Assembly: GCA_036555125.1 (NCBI GenBank) | Contig: DATBLY010000086.1 | Coordinates: 1 to 12,939, forward strand | Direction of reading: 5' to 3' | Source: DATBLY01 sp036555125 | Lineage (GTDB): Bacteria; Actinomycetota; UBA4738; HRBIN12 | DNA: 12,939 nucleotides | In this document: positions 1-7,700 of the stretch, one piece after another | How the letters are laid out: each line of letters starts with the position of its first letter | Position numbering within the stretch: position 1 is the stretch's first letter | Program-made: the position numbers and the translations under genes | The notes under the pieces: generated by a model | Seen by the model: only the letters and a program-made list of their open reading frames with translations | What the model was told of the DNA's origin: nothing | Databases searched by the model: none

Positions 1-852
1 GACCAGGCCGACGCGGCCGGCCGGATCTTCGAGGAGCTCCTGACCCTGCTCGAGCGCGGGCACGACCTCACCGACGCGTCGGTCGGGCAGGCGATCGACA
101 TGGTGAAGGGCAACGGCAGCGACACGGGCGGGCAGGTGCCCATCCGCGCGAGCGAGGTGCTCGGCGACCGCCTGCTGACCGGACGGGGCAAGGGCATCAC
201 GCCGCAGACGATCGGGCAGAAGCGGTACGTGGATGCGATCCGGTCCTCGACCGTGACGTTCGCGATCGGTCCGGCGGGCACGGGCAAGACCTACCTCGCG
301 GTCGCGACCGCCGTGCGTGCGCTGCAGGAGCGGCAGGTCACGCGCCTGATCCTCACGCGGCCGGCGGTCGAGGCGGGCGAGCGACTCGGGTACCTGCCGG
401 GCACCCTCTTCGAGAAGATCGACCCGTACATGCGCCCGCTCTACGACGCGATGTTCGAGATGACGGGGGCGGACACGCTCTCACGGCTGATGGAGCGGGG
501 GACGGTCGAGGTCGCGCCGCTCGCGTTCATGCGAGGCCGATCGCTGAACGACGCGTTCATCATCCTCGACGAGGCGCAGAACACGACGCCCGAGCAGATG
601 AAGATGTTCCTGACGCGGATGGGGTTCGGCTCGAAGGCGGTCGTGAACGGCGACTCGACCCAGACGGACCTGCCGTCCGGACAGACCTCCGGGCTGGCCG
701 CGATCGAGGAGATCCTCGCCGACATCGACGGGATCTCGTTCTGCCACCTGGGAGCTCGGGACGTCGTGCGCCACAAGATCGTCCAGGACATCGTCGAGGC
801 CTACCGCGTCCACGGCGAGCAGCGGTCCGGGGCCGGGGGGCAGGGCTCGTGA
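1..852 (+). CDS. phoH: PhoH-like ATPase, 5' end outside the window
   Basis: PhoH family cytosolic P-loop ATPase, related to the RecD/UvrD-type helicase fold; the family is linked to RNA metabolism and in many bacteria is encoded beside ybeY. The frame is open from base 1, and the residues before the first ATG (base 100) read as a normal PhoH N-terminal region (AGRIFEELLTLLERG), so that ATG is internal and the true start lies upstream. 283 residues are visible against roughly 320-350 for the family. In this fragment the Walker A motif GPAGTGKT is at residues 90-97 (bases 268-291), followed by LTRPAVEAGERLGYLPG, the Walker B-like FIILDEAQN near 186-194 and the VVNGDSTQTDLP segment. The TGA at 850-852 overlaps the GTG of ybeY. 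Family assignment is secure; the substrate is not known from sequence. Confidence 0.95.
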   Translation, partial: DQADAAGRIFEELLTLLERGHDLTDASVGQAIDMVKGNGSDTGGQVPIRASEVLGDRLLTGRGKGITPQTIGQKRYVDAIRSSTVTFAIGPAGTGKTYLAVATAVRALQERQVTRLILTRPAVEAGERLGYLPGTLFEKIDPYMRPLYDAMFEMTGADTLSRLMERGTVEVAPLAFMRGRSLNDAFIILDEAQNTTPEQMKMFLTRMGFGSKAVVNGDSTQTDLPSGQTSGLAAIEEILADIDGISFCHLGARDVVRHKIVQDIVEAYRVHGEQRSGAGGQGS

Positions 853-1286
853 ACGACGACGGTGGCCATCCGGCCGTCCTGATCTCGAACCGGCAACGGG
901 CGCCGATCGACGAGGTCTCGCTGATCGCGCTCGCGCGGGAGACGTTACGCGGCGAGGGCGTCGACCGGGCGGAGCTCTCGGTGTCCTTCGTCGATGACGA
1001 GGAGATGGCCGACCTCCACGTGCGGTTCATGGGCGAGGAGGGGCCGACGGACGTGCTGTCCTTCCCCCTCGACGATGCGGACGGCGGCGGCGTGCGGCTC
1101 TTGGGCGACGTCGTGATCGCGCCGGCCGTGGCGGCCCGCAACCATCCGGACGACCCTCAGGCCGAGATCCGGCTCCTGCTGGTCCACGGGATCCTGCACG
1201 TCCTCGGCTACGACCACGAGGAGGACGACGAGCGCGCCGAGATGTGGGCGCGGCAGGAGCGCTACAGCGGGGTGCGGGTGCCGTGA
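849..1286 (+). CDS. ybeY: Endoribonuclease YbeY
   Basis: YbeY is a zinc-dependent endoribonuclease needed for 16S rRNA 3'-end maturation and 70S ribosome quality control in the cytosol. The product is 145 residues, normal for the family. The signature HGILHVLGYDH is complete, giving the three expected zinc ligands His113, His117 and His123. The conserved GPTDVLSFP segment (residues 65-73) and GDVVIAP (86-92) are also present. The GTG start at 849 overlaps the phoH stop as GTGA, and the stop overlaps the next gene in the same way, which implies translational coupling. Residue 33 is encoded by TTA (bases 945-947), the only in-frame TTA codon I could find in the window. The neighbours phoH and era match the known functional grouping around ribosome maturation. 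Confidence 0.96.
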   Translation: MNDDGGHPAVLISNRQRAPIDEVSLIALARETLRGEGVDRAELSVSFVDDEEMADLHVRFMGEEGPTDVLSFPLDDADGGGVRLLGDVVIAPAVAARNHPDDPQAEIRLLLVHGILHVLGYDHEEDDERAEMWARQERYSGVRVP

Positions 1287-2566
1287 ACTGGCTGTGGGTC
1301 CTCGTGATCGTGTTCGTGATCCTCGGGTCGCTGCTCGCGCTCGCCGAGGCAGCGCTGACGCGCATGACCCGCGTCCGCGCGCTGTCCCTGCAGGAGGAGG
1401 GCCGACGCAACGCGGCGGTGCTCGTGCGCCTCGAATCCGACCCGCCCCGCTACCTCAACTCGGTCTACCTCTGCGTGATGATCGTGCAGAACGGCTCCGC
1501 GATCCTCGTCGCGTTCCTCGCCGAGCGGGCGTTCGACAGCCTCGGGGTCACGATCGCGTCGCTCGTCTTCACGCTCCTGTACTTCGTCCTGGTCGAAGCG
1601 ATGGCCAAGACGTTCGGCGTGCTGCACTCCGACCGGGTCGCCCTGGCGCTCTCGCCGCTCGTGTTCTTCCTGGGTCGGGTGCTCGCGCTCCCGACGCGGT
1701 TGCTGATCGGCCTCGCGAACTTCCTGCTGCCCGGGAAGGGGCTGAAGCAGGGTCCCTTCGTCTCCGAGGAGGAGATCCGCTCGATGGCCGTCGTCGGCCA
1801 CGAGGAGGGCTCGATCGAGGAGGAGGAGAAGGAGCTGATCCACTCGATCTTCGAGTTCGGCGACACGATCGTGCGCGAGGTGATGGTGCCGCGACCCGAC
1901 ATCATCGCGATCGAGCACGACCAGACGCTGCGGGACGTCCAGGCCCTGGTGCTCGAGCACGGGCTCTCGCGGATCCCGGTGTACCGCGAGGACCTGGACC
2001 ACTGCATCGGGATCGTGTTCGCCAAGGACGTGCTGAAGGCGCTGCATCAGGGGCACGCCGACATGCCGCTCGCCGAGATCGTCCGGCCCGAGATCTACGT
2101 CCCCGAGACCAAGAAGGCCGCCGACCTGCTGCGCGACATGCAACGCGACAAGTTCCACCTGGCCCTCGTGACCGACGAGTACGGATCGGTGACGGGCCTG
2201 GTATCGCTCGAGGACCTGCTCGAGGAGCTCGTGGGTGAGATCGCGGACGAGTACGACCAGGAGGAGCCGGAGATCGTGCAGGTCGATGGCGGCGCCTACC
2301 GCGTGTCGGGCAAGGCCTCGATCGACGACGTGAACGAGATCCTCGAGGCTCAGCTCCCCGACGAGGAGTGGGACACGGTCGCCGGCCTCGTCCTGGATCT
2401 GTTCGGGCGGATCCCGCGCCAGGGCGAGGAGATCACGTTCGAGGGGCTCCGCTTCCGCGCCGAGGAGATCCAGGGTCGGCGGATCGCGACGGTCCTGATC
2501 ACGCGCGTCGACGCGGTGCCGGTCTCCGCCGAGCCGGCCGTGGAGGAGCGGGAGGGCTCGGCGTGA
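1283..2566 (+). CDS. CNNM/CorC-type membrane protein with CBS pair
   Basis: This is an inner-membrane protein of the CNNM/CorC (HlyC/TlyC-like) family, associated with Mg2+ or other divalent cation efflux or homeostasis. The start is set to the GTG at 1283, giving 427 residues beginning MNWLWVLV, because it forms a GTGA overlap with ybeY and puts the first membrane helix at residues 3-21; a frame-open GTG further upstream would add 13 residues lying inside ybeY. The DUF21/CNNM membrane domain covers about 1-150, with further hydrophobic segments near 59-84, 88-107 and 118-146. The CBS pair runs from about 195 to 320 and includes REVMVPRPDI (198-207) and DEYGSVTGLVSLEDLLEE (298-315). A CorC_HlyC C-terminal domain covers about 330-410. 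Its place after ybeY matches the E. coli ybeZ-ybeY-ybeX order. The family is sure; the transported ion is inferred. Confidence 0.93.
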   Translation: MNWLWVLVIVFVILGSLLALAEAALTRMTRVRALSLQEEGRRNAAVLVRLESDPPRYLNSVYLCVMIVQNGSAILVAFLAERAFDSLGVTIASLVFTLLYFVLVEAMAKTFGVLHSDRVALALSPLVFFLGRVLALPTRLLIGLANFLLPGKGLKQGPFVSEEEIRSMAVVGHEEGSIEEEEKELIHSIFEFGDTIVREVMVPRPDIIAIEHDQTLRDVQALVLEHGLSRIPVYREDLDHCIGIVFAKDVLKALHQGHADMPLAEIVRPEIYVPETKKAADLLRDMQRDKFHLALVTDEYGSVTGLVSLEDLLEELVGEIADEYDQEEPEIVQVDGGAYRVSGKASIDDVNEILEAQLPDEEWDTVAGLVLDLFGRIPRQGEEITFEGLRFRAEEIQGRRIATVLITRVDAVPVSAEPAVEEREGSA

Positions 2567-2973
2567 GCGGGCCGCGCGCCGACGTCGACGCGCTCGTGGC
2601 CGCCGCGCGCGCGGCCCGCGAGCGCGCGTACGCGCCGTACTCGAACTTCCTCGTGGGCGCGGCCGTGACCGATGACGGCGAGATCTTCGGCGCACCCAAC
2701 ATCGAGAACGCGAGCTACCCGATGTCGGTCTGCGCCGAGCGGAACGCGGTCGCCGTGGCGGTGGCCGCGGGGCATCGGCGGATCCGGGCCGTGGCCGTCG
2801 TCGGGAGCGGCGAGGCGCCCACCCCGCCCTGCGGGGGGTGCCGGCAGGTCCTGTACGAGTTCGGAGGCCCCGGACTCACCGTGATCTGCGAGTCGCCGTC
2901 CGGCGAGCGCCGAACGTGGGCGCTCGAGGATCTGCTGCCCGCCGCCTTCGGACCTCACGACCTGCCGGCATGA
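2563..2973 (+). CDS. cdd: Cytidine deaminase
   Basis: Cytosolic zinc enzyme that deaminates cytidine and deoxycytidine to uridine and deoxyuridine in pyrimidine salvage. The product has 136 residues, the usual size of the small homotetrameric class. CAE at 57-59 supplies zinc ligand Cys57 and proton-shuttle Glu59, and PCGGCRQ (89-95) supplies Cys90 and Cys93. YSNFLVGAA (26-34) is the conserved substrate-binding segment. The frame is open well upstream, but a start there would lie deep inside the preceding gene; the GTG at 2563 gives a GTGA overlap with that gene's stop and a normal N-terminus. The stop overlaps era as ATGA. Together with deoC about 1.4 kb downstream it suggests a capacity to use deoxynucleosides, although no nucleoside phosphorylase or phosphopentomutase is in view. 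Confidence 0.96.
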   Translation: MSGPRADVDALVAAARAARERAYAPYSNFLVGAAVTDDGEIFGAPNIENASYPMSVCAERNAVAVAVAAGHRRIRAVAVVGSGEAPTPPCGGCRQVLYEFGGPGLTVICESPSGERRTWALEDLLPAAFGPHDLPA

Positions 2974-3854
2974 GCGGGTTCCGATCGGGGATCGTCGCCG
3001 TCGTCGGGCGGCCCAACGTCGGCAAGTCGACGCTCGTGAACGCGCTCGTCGGCCGGAAGGTGGCGATCGTCTCGGACAAACCCCAGACGACCCGGCGCCA
3101 CATCCGCGCGATCTGGAACGCCGAGGACGCCCAGGTCGTGTTCACCGACACCCCCGGGTTCCACAAGCCGAAGACCCTGCTCGGCACGCGGACGAACGCG
3201 CTCGTGCGCGACGCCGTCGAGGGCGTCGATGTGGTGATCCAGGTCGTCGACGCGGCGGCCGGGGTCGGACGGGGGGACGCCTACGTCTTCGAGCAGCAGG
3301 TCGCGCCGGTGGCGGGCGTCAAGGTCTGCGCGGTCAACAAGGTGGACGCCGTCGGCCATCACGCCCTGGTGCCGCAGCTCGAGGCCGCCGCGGCGATCGG
3401 CCCGTTCGACGAGATCGTCCCGACGTCCGCGCGCGGGGGCAAGGGGATCGGACTGCTCCGCGATCTGATCCTCGACCGTCTCCCGGAGGGGCCGCCCCTG
3501 TATCCGCCCGACGACCTCACCGACCAGCCGCTCGAGGTCCAGCTCGCGGAGCTGATCCGCGAGCAAGCGCTGCACGTGACCCGGCAGGAGGTGCCGCATT
3601 CGATCGCCGTGGTGATCGAGGAGCTGGAGCACGAACCGGCGCTGACGTCCGTGCACGCCACCCTCGTCGTCGAGCGCGACTCCCAGAAAGGGATCGTGAT
3701 CGGCAAGGGGGGCGAGACCCTCAAGACGATCGGGACGGCGGCCCGCCAGGAGATGGAGCGGCTGCTCGGCACGAAGGTCTTCCTCGACCTGCGGGTCAAG
3801 GTCGTCAAGGAGTGGCAGCGCGACCCGAAGGCCCTGGAGCGCTTGGGCTTCTGA
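2970..3854 (+). CDS. era: GTPase Era
   Basis: Era is an essential-type GTPase that binds the 3' end of 16S rRNA and helps assemble the 30S subunit, acting at the cytosol or inner membrane. From the ATG at 2970 (ATGA overlap with cdd) the protein has 294 residues, normal for Era. The GTPase motifs are in order: G1 GRPNVGKS (13-20), switch I threonines in PQTTRR (38-43), G3 DTPG (60-63), G4 NKVD (123-126) and G5 SAR (153-155). The C-terminal KH domain has VIGKGGETLK (243-252), and the protein ends in the family-typical WQRDPKALERLGF. An upstream in-frame start at 2838 would lie inside cdd and add no recognised domain, so it was not used. Only 7 bases separate its stop from the stop of the convergent cupredoxin gene. 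Confidence 0.97.
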   Translation: MSGFRSGIVAVVGRPNVGKSTLVNALVGRKVAIVSDKPQTTRRHIRAIWNAEDAQVVFTDTPGFHKPKTLLGTRTNALVRDAVEGVDVVIQVVDAAAGVGRGDAYVFEQQVAPVAGVKVCAVNKVDAVGHHALVPQLEAAAAIGPFDEIVPTSARGGKGIGLLRDLILDRLPEGPPLYPPDDLTDQPLEVQLAELIREQALHVTRQEVPHSIAVVIEELEHEPALTSVHATLVVERDSQKGIVIGKGGETLKTIGTAARQEMERLLGTKVFLDLRVKVVKEWQRDPKALERLGF

Positions 3855-3861
3855 GGCGCGG

Positions 3862-4233
3862 CTAGCGCACCTCGAGGGTGCCGATCATCTGCTCGTGCAG
3901 CGTGCATCGCAGCAGGTAGGTCCCGGGCTGGATGTCCAGTCCGTCCTCCGACCGATACGTGTCGCCGGGCCCGACCTCGATGTCGATCCCGCTCCCGTCG
4001 ATCGTGAACGTGTGCACGGCCTCGCCGGTGTTCGTGAGCTCGAACGGCGACTCCGTCGCCACGATCGCGCAGGACGGATGGAAGGCGTAGTCCACCAGCT
4101 CGATCGAGAACGTCAGGTCCGCGCTCAGGTCGGCGCAATCCGCCGTGATCGTCGGAGAGGCATCGCCGTCGGCACCGGTGCACCCGGCGGTCAGGCTGAC
4201 GACCGCCACGAGTATCGCGATCCTCCTCAGCAC
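3862..4233 (-). CDS. Lipoprotein cupredoxin (type 1 copper site)
   Basis: Small predicted exported lipoprotein of 123 residues with a cupredoxin-like domain, likely anchored to the outer face of the cytoplasmic membrane. The N-terminus has LRR, a hydrophobic stretch (about 5-16) and a lipobox LTAGC with acylated Cys18. The domain runs from about 40 to 123. Candidate copper ligands are His74 (EAVHTF) and the cluster Cys110, His113, Met116 in RCTLHEQMIGTLEV, the usual C-x2-H-x2-M layout of plastocyanin/azurin-like proteins. The GTG start at 4233 is chosen because GGAGGA lies 5 bases upstream and the signal peptide begins directly there; the frame stays open far upstream through antisense of deoC, which is spurious. 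It could be an electron carrier or a copper-binding protein; no partner oxidase or reductase is in the window. Fold and export are well supported, role unknown. Confidence 0.85.
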   Translation of the reverse strand: MLRRIAILVAVVSLTAGCTGADGDASPTITADCADLSADLTFSIELVDYAFHPSCAIVATESPFELTNTGEAVHTFTIDGSGIDIEVGPGDTYRSEDGLDIQPGTYLLRCTLHEQMIGTLEVR

Positions 4234-4276
4234 ATCGGTCCTCCACTCCGACCATCTTCCAGGCGTTCGGCCGGGG

Positions 4277-4282
4277 AGCATA
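4277..4282 (-). promoter_or_regulatory. Possible -10 element for the cupredoxin gene
   Basis: On the minus strand the hexamer reads TATGCT, a fair -10 match, about 43 bases before the GTG start. No convincing -35 is visible at 16-18 bases. It lies in the 111-base divergent region shared with deoC, so the two promoters would overlap. Its ribosome binding site GGAGGA is the complement of 4239-4244. Confidence 0.3.
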
Positions 4283-4311
4283 GCGACAGGGGTCCCGAAG
4301 CGCCGGTGGGC

Positions 4312-4339
4312 TACGATGGCCGGGAGCCGGTCCCAGGAG
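4312..4339 (+). promoter_or_regulatory. Putative deoC promoter -10 (TACGAT) and ribosome binding site
   Basis: TACGAT at 4312-4317 is a plausible -10 hexamer, 27 bases before the deoC ATG. AGGAG at 4335-4339 lies 5 bases before that ATG and supports the chosen start. No good -35 is visible, as is common in GC-rich actinobacterial promoters. The same hexamer precedes recO and glyS, also at heads of apparent transcription units. Confidence 0.45.
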
Positions 4340-4344
4340 TCCCC

Positions 4345-5295
4345 ATGTCCCAGCCAGCATCCATCCGGCCCCACTCGCCGACGATCGTGCCGCGCGAGGC
4401 GGCCCGCCTTGTCGCCCATACCGTCGCCGTCGACGCGGTCGGATTGGAGGAGCGCGCGGCGTCGCTCGCGAAGCGCTCGATCAAGAAGGACGCGAAGCTC
4501 TGGGCCCTCGACCTCGCGATCCGGTCGATGGACCTCACGACGCTCGAGGGCGCCGATACCGCGGGCAAGATCGTCGCCCTCTGCGCCAAGGCCGTCCGCC
4601 CCCAACCGACGGACGCGTCGATCCCCTCGGTCGCCGCCGTCTGCCTCTACCCGCAGCTCGTTCCGGTCGCGGCCGGGCAGCTGTCGGGATCGGGCGTCCA
4701 CGTGGCGAGCGTCGCCGGGGGGTTCCCCAGCGGGCTCGGTCCGCTCGATGCCCGGCTGCGCGAGATCGCCGAGGTCGTGGAGCTCGGCGCGGACGAGGTC
4801 GACATCGTCCTGAACCGCTCGCTCTTCCTGGGGGGACGCTACGCGCAGGCGTTCGAGGAGCTCGTCGCGGCACGCGAGGCCGCCGGAGCCGCACATCTGA
4901 AGGTGATCCTCGAGACGGGCGAGCTCGGGAGCTACGACCGCGTCCGGCAGGCGTCGATGCTGGCGATGGCGGCGGGCGCGGACTTCGTCAAGACGTCCAC
5001 CGGCAAGATCGGCACGAACGCCACGTTGCCGGTGGCACTGTGCATGCTGGAGGCGGTCCGGGACTTCCACCGCCAGACCGGCATCCGGATCGGCGTGAAG
5101 GTGGCCGGCGGCGTCCGCACCGCGAAGCAGGCCATCCAGTACCTGACGCTCGTCCACGAGACCCTCGGCGACGCCTGGCTGACGCCGGACCGCTTCCGGA
5201 TCGGCGCCTCCTCGCTGCTGAACGACGTGCTGATGCAGATCGACAAGGAACGGACGGGGCGCTACCAGGGCCCCGACTACTTCACGATCGACTGA
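4345..5295 (+). CDS. deoC: Deoxyribose-phosphate aldolase
   Basis: DeoC is a cytosolic class I aldolase that splits 2-deoxyribose 5-phosphate into acetaldehyde and glyceraldehyde 3-phosphate. The ATG at 4345 with AGGAG 5 bases upstream gives 316 residues, close to the longer, human DERA-like type rather than the about 250-residue E. coli type; the MDLTTLEGADT (62-72) and GRYQGPDYF (305-313) segments fit that subgroup. The Schiff-base lysine is Lys216 in DFVKTSTGK, with the second active-site lysine Lys252 in GVKVAGGVR and the conserved aspartate Asp153 in DEVDIVLNR. The open frame reaches back to 3895, but that part is antisense to the cupredoxin gene. The aldehyde dehydrogenase gene starts 4 bases after the stop, an arrangement suited to removing the acetaldehyde produced. 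Confidence 0.95.
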   Translation: MSQPASIRPHSPTIVPREAARLVAHTVAVDAVGLEERAASLAKRSIKKDAKLWALDLAIRSMDLTTLEGADTAGKIVALCAKAVRPQPTDASIPSVAAVCLYPQLVPVAAGQLSGSGVHVASVAGGFPSGLGPLDARLREIAEVVELGADEVDIVLNRSLFLGGRYAQAFEELVAAREAAGAAHLKVILETGELGSYDRVRQASMLAMAAGADFVKTSTGKIGTNATLPVALCMLEAVRDFHRQTGIRIGVKVAGGVRTAKQAIQYLTLVHETLGDAWLTPDRFRIGASSLLNDVLMQIDKERTGRYQGPDYFTID

Positions 5296-5299
5296 GCGC

Positions 5300-6814
5300 A
5301 TGACCGACCGCACGAACGACCGCGCGCCCGAGGCCATCGAACATGCGTCGTCCGGGCCTCCGGCCTGGGGGTACGCGCCGGCACCCGAGTCGACCGAGAT
5401 CGTCCGGCTCGAGGAACGCTACGGACTGTTCATCAACGGCGAGTTCGTCGAGCCGAAGTCCGGCCGTCGGTTCGAGACGATCAACCCCGCCACCGAGGAC
5501 ACGCTCGCGGAGGTCGCGGACGCCGGACCGGAGGACGTCGCGATCGCCGTCGAGGCCGCCCGCGACGCCTACGAGCGCCGGTGGCGCGAGCGCTCCGGCG
5601 CGGAGCGCGCGAAGTACCTCTATCGGATCGCCCGCCAGCTCCAGGAGCGCTCCCGAGAGTTCGCCGTGCTGGAGTCGATGAACGGCGGCAAGCCGATCAA
5701 GGAGTCACGCGACGTCGACCTGCCGCTCGCCGCCGCGCACTTCTTCTACTACGCGGGCTGGGCCGACAAGCTCGGGTACGCCTTCCCCGGCCGCGACCCG
5801 TCGCCGCTCGGCGTGGCGGGGCAGATCATCCCGTGGAACTTCCCGCTCCTGATGGCGGCCTGGAAGCTCGCCCCGGCGCTCGCCACCGGGAACACCGCGG
5901 TGCTGAAGCCGGCGGAGACGACGCCGCTGACCGCGTTGCTGCTGGCCCAGGTGATCCAGGAGGCCGAGCTGCCTCCGGGGGTCGTGAACGTCGTGACGGG
6001 CGCGGGCGACACCGGCGCCGCCCTCGTGGACGCGCCGGTGGACAAGATCGCCTTCACGGGCTCGACCGAGGTCGGCAAGATCATCCGTCGCGCGACCGCC
6101 GGGACCGGCAAGCGGCTCACGCTGGAGCTGGGCGGCAAGGCCGCGAACATCGTCTTCGAGGATGCGCCGCTCGACCAGGCCGTCGAGGGCGTCGTGAACG
6201 GGATCTTCTTCAACCAAGGGCACGTCTGTTGCGCGGGGTCGCGGCTCCTGGTGCAGGAGCCCGTCTTCGAGCCGCTGATCGAGAAGCTGAAGGCGCGGCT
6301 GCAGACGCTCCGCGTCGGCGACCCGCTGGACAAGAACACCGACGTCGGCGCGATCAACTCGCGCGTGCAGCTCGAGAAGATCGAGGAGCTCGTGGCGAGC
6401 GGGGTCGAGGAGGGCGCCGAGATCTATCAGCCCGAGTGCGTGCTACCGGAGCGCGGGTTCTGGTTCCGCCCGACGCTGTTCACCGGCGTCTCGCAATCGC
6501 ACCGGATCGCCCGGGAGGAGATCTTCGGGCCCGTCCTGTCGATCCTGACGTTCCGCACGCCGGCCGAGGCGGTGGAGAAGGCGAACAACACGCCGTACGG
6601 GCTCTCGGCCGGCATCTGGACCGAGAAGGGCTCGCGGATCCTGTGGATGGCCGAGCGGATGCGCGCCGGCGTCGTGTGGGCCAACACGTTCAACCGCTTC
6701 GATCCCGCGTCGCCGTTCGGCGGGTACAAGGAGTCTGGGTTCGGGCGCGAGGGCGGGCTGCAGGGGCTCGAGCCGTACCTGCGGCTCGACGGCGCGAACG
6801 GGAGCGGCTCGTGA
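5300..6814 (+). CDS. NAD(P)-dependent aldehyde dehydrogenase, catalytic partner
   Basis: Aldehyde dehydrogenase superfamily enzyme of 504 residues, oxidising an aldehyde to its acid with NAD(P)+. After an unusual 40-residue N-terminal lead the ALDH fold begins at about 42 (GLFINGEFV). All catalytic residues are visible: Asn180 in PWNFP (178-182), Glu276 in LELGGK (275-280), the nucleophile Cys310 in QGHVCCAG and Glu407 in EEIFGPV. FTGSTEVGK (252-260) is the nucleotide-binding segment. The motif has His308 where GQxC-type enzymes usually have Gln. It starts 4 bases after deoC with no clear Shine-Dalgarno sequence, so it probably relies on coupled translation, and its stop overlaps the next gene as GTGA. 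The context makes acetaldehyde from DeoC the likely substrate, but that is inference; the relation to the ALDH16 N-terminal domain is discussed under the next gene. Confidence 0.92.
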   Translation: MTDRTNDRAPEAIEHASSGPPAWGYAPAPESTEIVRLEERYGLFINGEFVEPKSGRRFETINPATEDTLAEVADAGPEDVAIAVEAARDAYERRWRERSGAERAKYLYRIARQLQERSREFAVLESMNGGKPIKESRDVDLPLAAAHFFYYAGWADKLGYAFPGRDPSPLGVAGQIIPWNFPLLMAAWKLAPALATGNTAVLKPAETTPLTALLLAQVIQEAELPPGVVNVVTGAGDTGAALVDAPVDKIAFTGSTEVGKIIRRATAGTGKRLTLELGGKAANIVFEDAPLDQAVEGVVNGIFFNQGHVCCAGSRLLVQEPVFEPLIEKLKARLQTLRVGDPLDKNTDVGAINSRVQLEKIEELVASGVEEGAEIYQPECVLPERGFWFRPTLFTGVSQSHRIAREEIFGPVLSILTFRTPAEAVEKANNTPYGLSAGIWTEKGSRILWMAERMRAGVVWANTFNRFDPASPFGGYKESGFGREGGLQGLEPYLRLDGANGSGS

Positions 6815-7686
6815 CGGCGAGGAGGGGCGAGGACGAACGCCTCCCGGTCAAGCGGACGGCGAAGCTCTACGTCGGCGGCGCGTTCCCGCGGAGCGAGAGC
6901 GGGCGCTCCTACGAGGTGTTCGCCCACGACGGGCGCTCCCTCGGCTGGGCCGCGCTCGCCTCCCGGAAGGATCTCCGCGACGCGGTGGTAGCGGCCCGCG
7001 CCGCGCAGCCCAAGTGGGCCGGGCTCACGGCGTACAACCGGGGACAGATCCTGTACCGGGTCGCCGAGCTGATGGAGGGGCGGCGGGAGCAGTTCGTGGC
7101 CGAGCTCGCGGACGCCGGCGCCGCCGACCCCGCGCGCGGCGTCGACGCCGCGATCGACCGATGGGTCTGGTACGCGGGGTGGTGCGACAAGATCCCCCAG
7201 GCCCTCGGCGGCACGAACCCGGTCGCCGGGCCGTACTTCAACTTCACGATCCCCGAGCCGACCGGCGTGGTCGGCATCGTGGCGCCGCCGGATCAGGCCC
7301 TGCTCGGACTCGTCTCCCGACTGGCGCCCGCGATCGTCTCGGGCAACACCGCCGTCGCGATCGCGTCCGAGACGGCGCCCCTGCCGGCGGTCACGCTCGG
7401 CGAGGTGCTCGCGACGTCGGACGTGCCCGGCGGCGTCGTCAACCTGCTCACCGGAAGGGTCCGCGAGCTCGTGCCGTGGGTGGCGGGACACATGGACGTG
7501 AACGGGATCGACGTCACCGGCGTGCCCGACGACCTGCGGGCCGAGGTCGAGGAGCTCGCCGCCGAGAACGTCAAGCGCCTCCACCGGGCGCCGGAGGTGG
7601 ACCCGTTCTCCGAAGACGCGCAGAGCCCCTACGAGATCACGGCGCTGATGGAGTTCAAGACCGTCTGGCATCCGATCGGCGCCTGA
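6811..7686 (+). CDS. Truncated, apparently non-catalytic aldehyde dehydrogenase-like protein
   Basis: A 291-residue member of the ALDH superfamily that keeps much of the NAD-binding half (from about residue 18, AKLYVGGAFPRSESGRSYEVF, through GNTAVAIASETAPLPAVTLGEVL at 178-200 and PGGVVNLLTG at 206-215) but lacks the catalytic half. Where a working enzyme has PWNFP it has APPDQALL (158-165), so the Asn is gone. There is no LELGGK glutamate, no GQxC cysteine and no EEIFGP. The start GTG at 6811 is chosen because it overlaps the previous stop as GTGA; the frame is open far back inside the preceding gene, a GC artefact. The protein ends with a tidy MEFKTVWHPIGA and shows no frameshift, so it looks like a real gene, not decay. 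With the preceding 504-residue enzyme it totals 795 residues, near the size of fused ALDH16 proteins, which carry a catalytic and a dead ALDH domain. A structural or scaffolding subunit is the best guess. Confidence 0.85.
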   Translation: MTARRGEDERLPVKRTAKLYVGGAFPRSESGRSYEVFAHDGRSLGWAALASRKDLRDAVVAARAAQPKWAGLTAYNRGQILYRVAELMEGRREQFVAELADAGAADPARGVDAAIDRWVWYAGWCDKIPQALGGTNPVAGPYFNFTIPEPTGVVGIVAPPDQALLGLVSRLAPAIVSGNTAVAIASETAPLPAVTLGEVLATSDVPGGVVNLLTGRVRELVPWVAGHMDVNGIDVTGVPDDLRAEVEELAAENVKRLHRAPEVDPFSEDAQSPYEITALMEFKTVWHPIGA

Positions 7687-7700
7687 CCCGCACGGTCGCT

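Noticed and set aside
1262..2695. 477-codon minus-strand frame opposite the CNNM/CorC gene
   Set aside because: Same reasons: Arg/Asp/His-rich antisense shadow with no recognisable domain.
3895..4344. N-terminal extension of deoC
   Set aside because: It runs antisense through the cupredoxin gene, and DeoC homology and a ribosome binding site both place the start at 4345.
5581..6810. Upstream extension of the second ALDH-like gene through the first one
   Set aside because: The frame is open for over 1.2 kb inside the first ALDH gene, but the translated product there is Arg/Ala/Gly-rich and not ALDH-like; homology begins only after the GTG at 6811.
6811..7686. Second ALDH-like gene as a decayed pseudogene
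   Set aside because: The frame is intact, the start and stop are tidy, base and codon use match the neighbours, and the gene overlaps its partner by GTGA, so a specialised non-catalytic protein is more likely.
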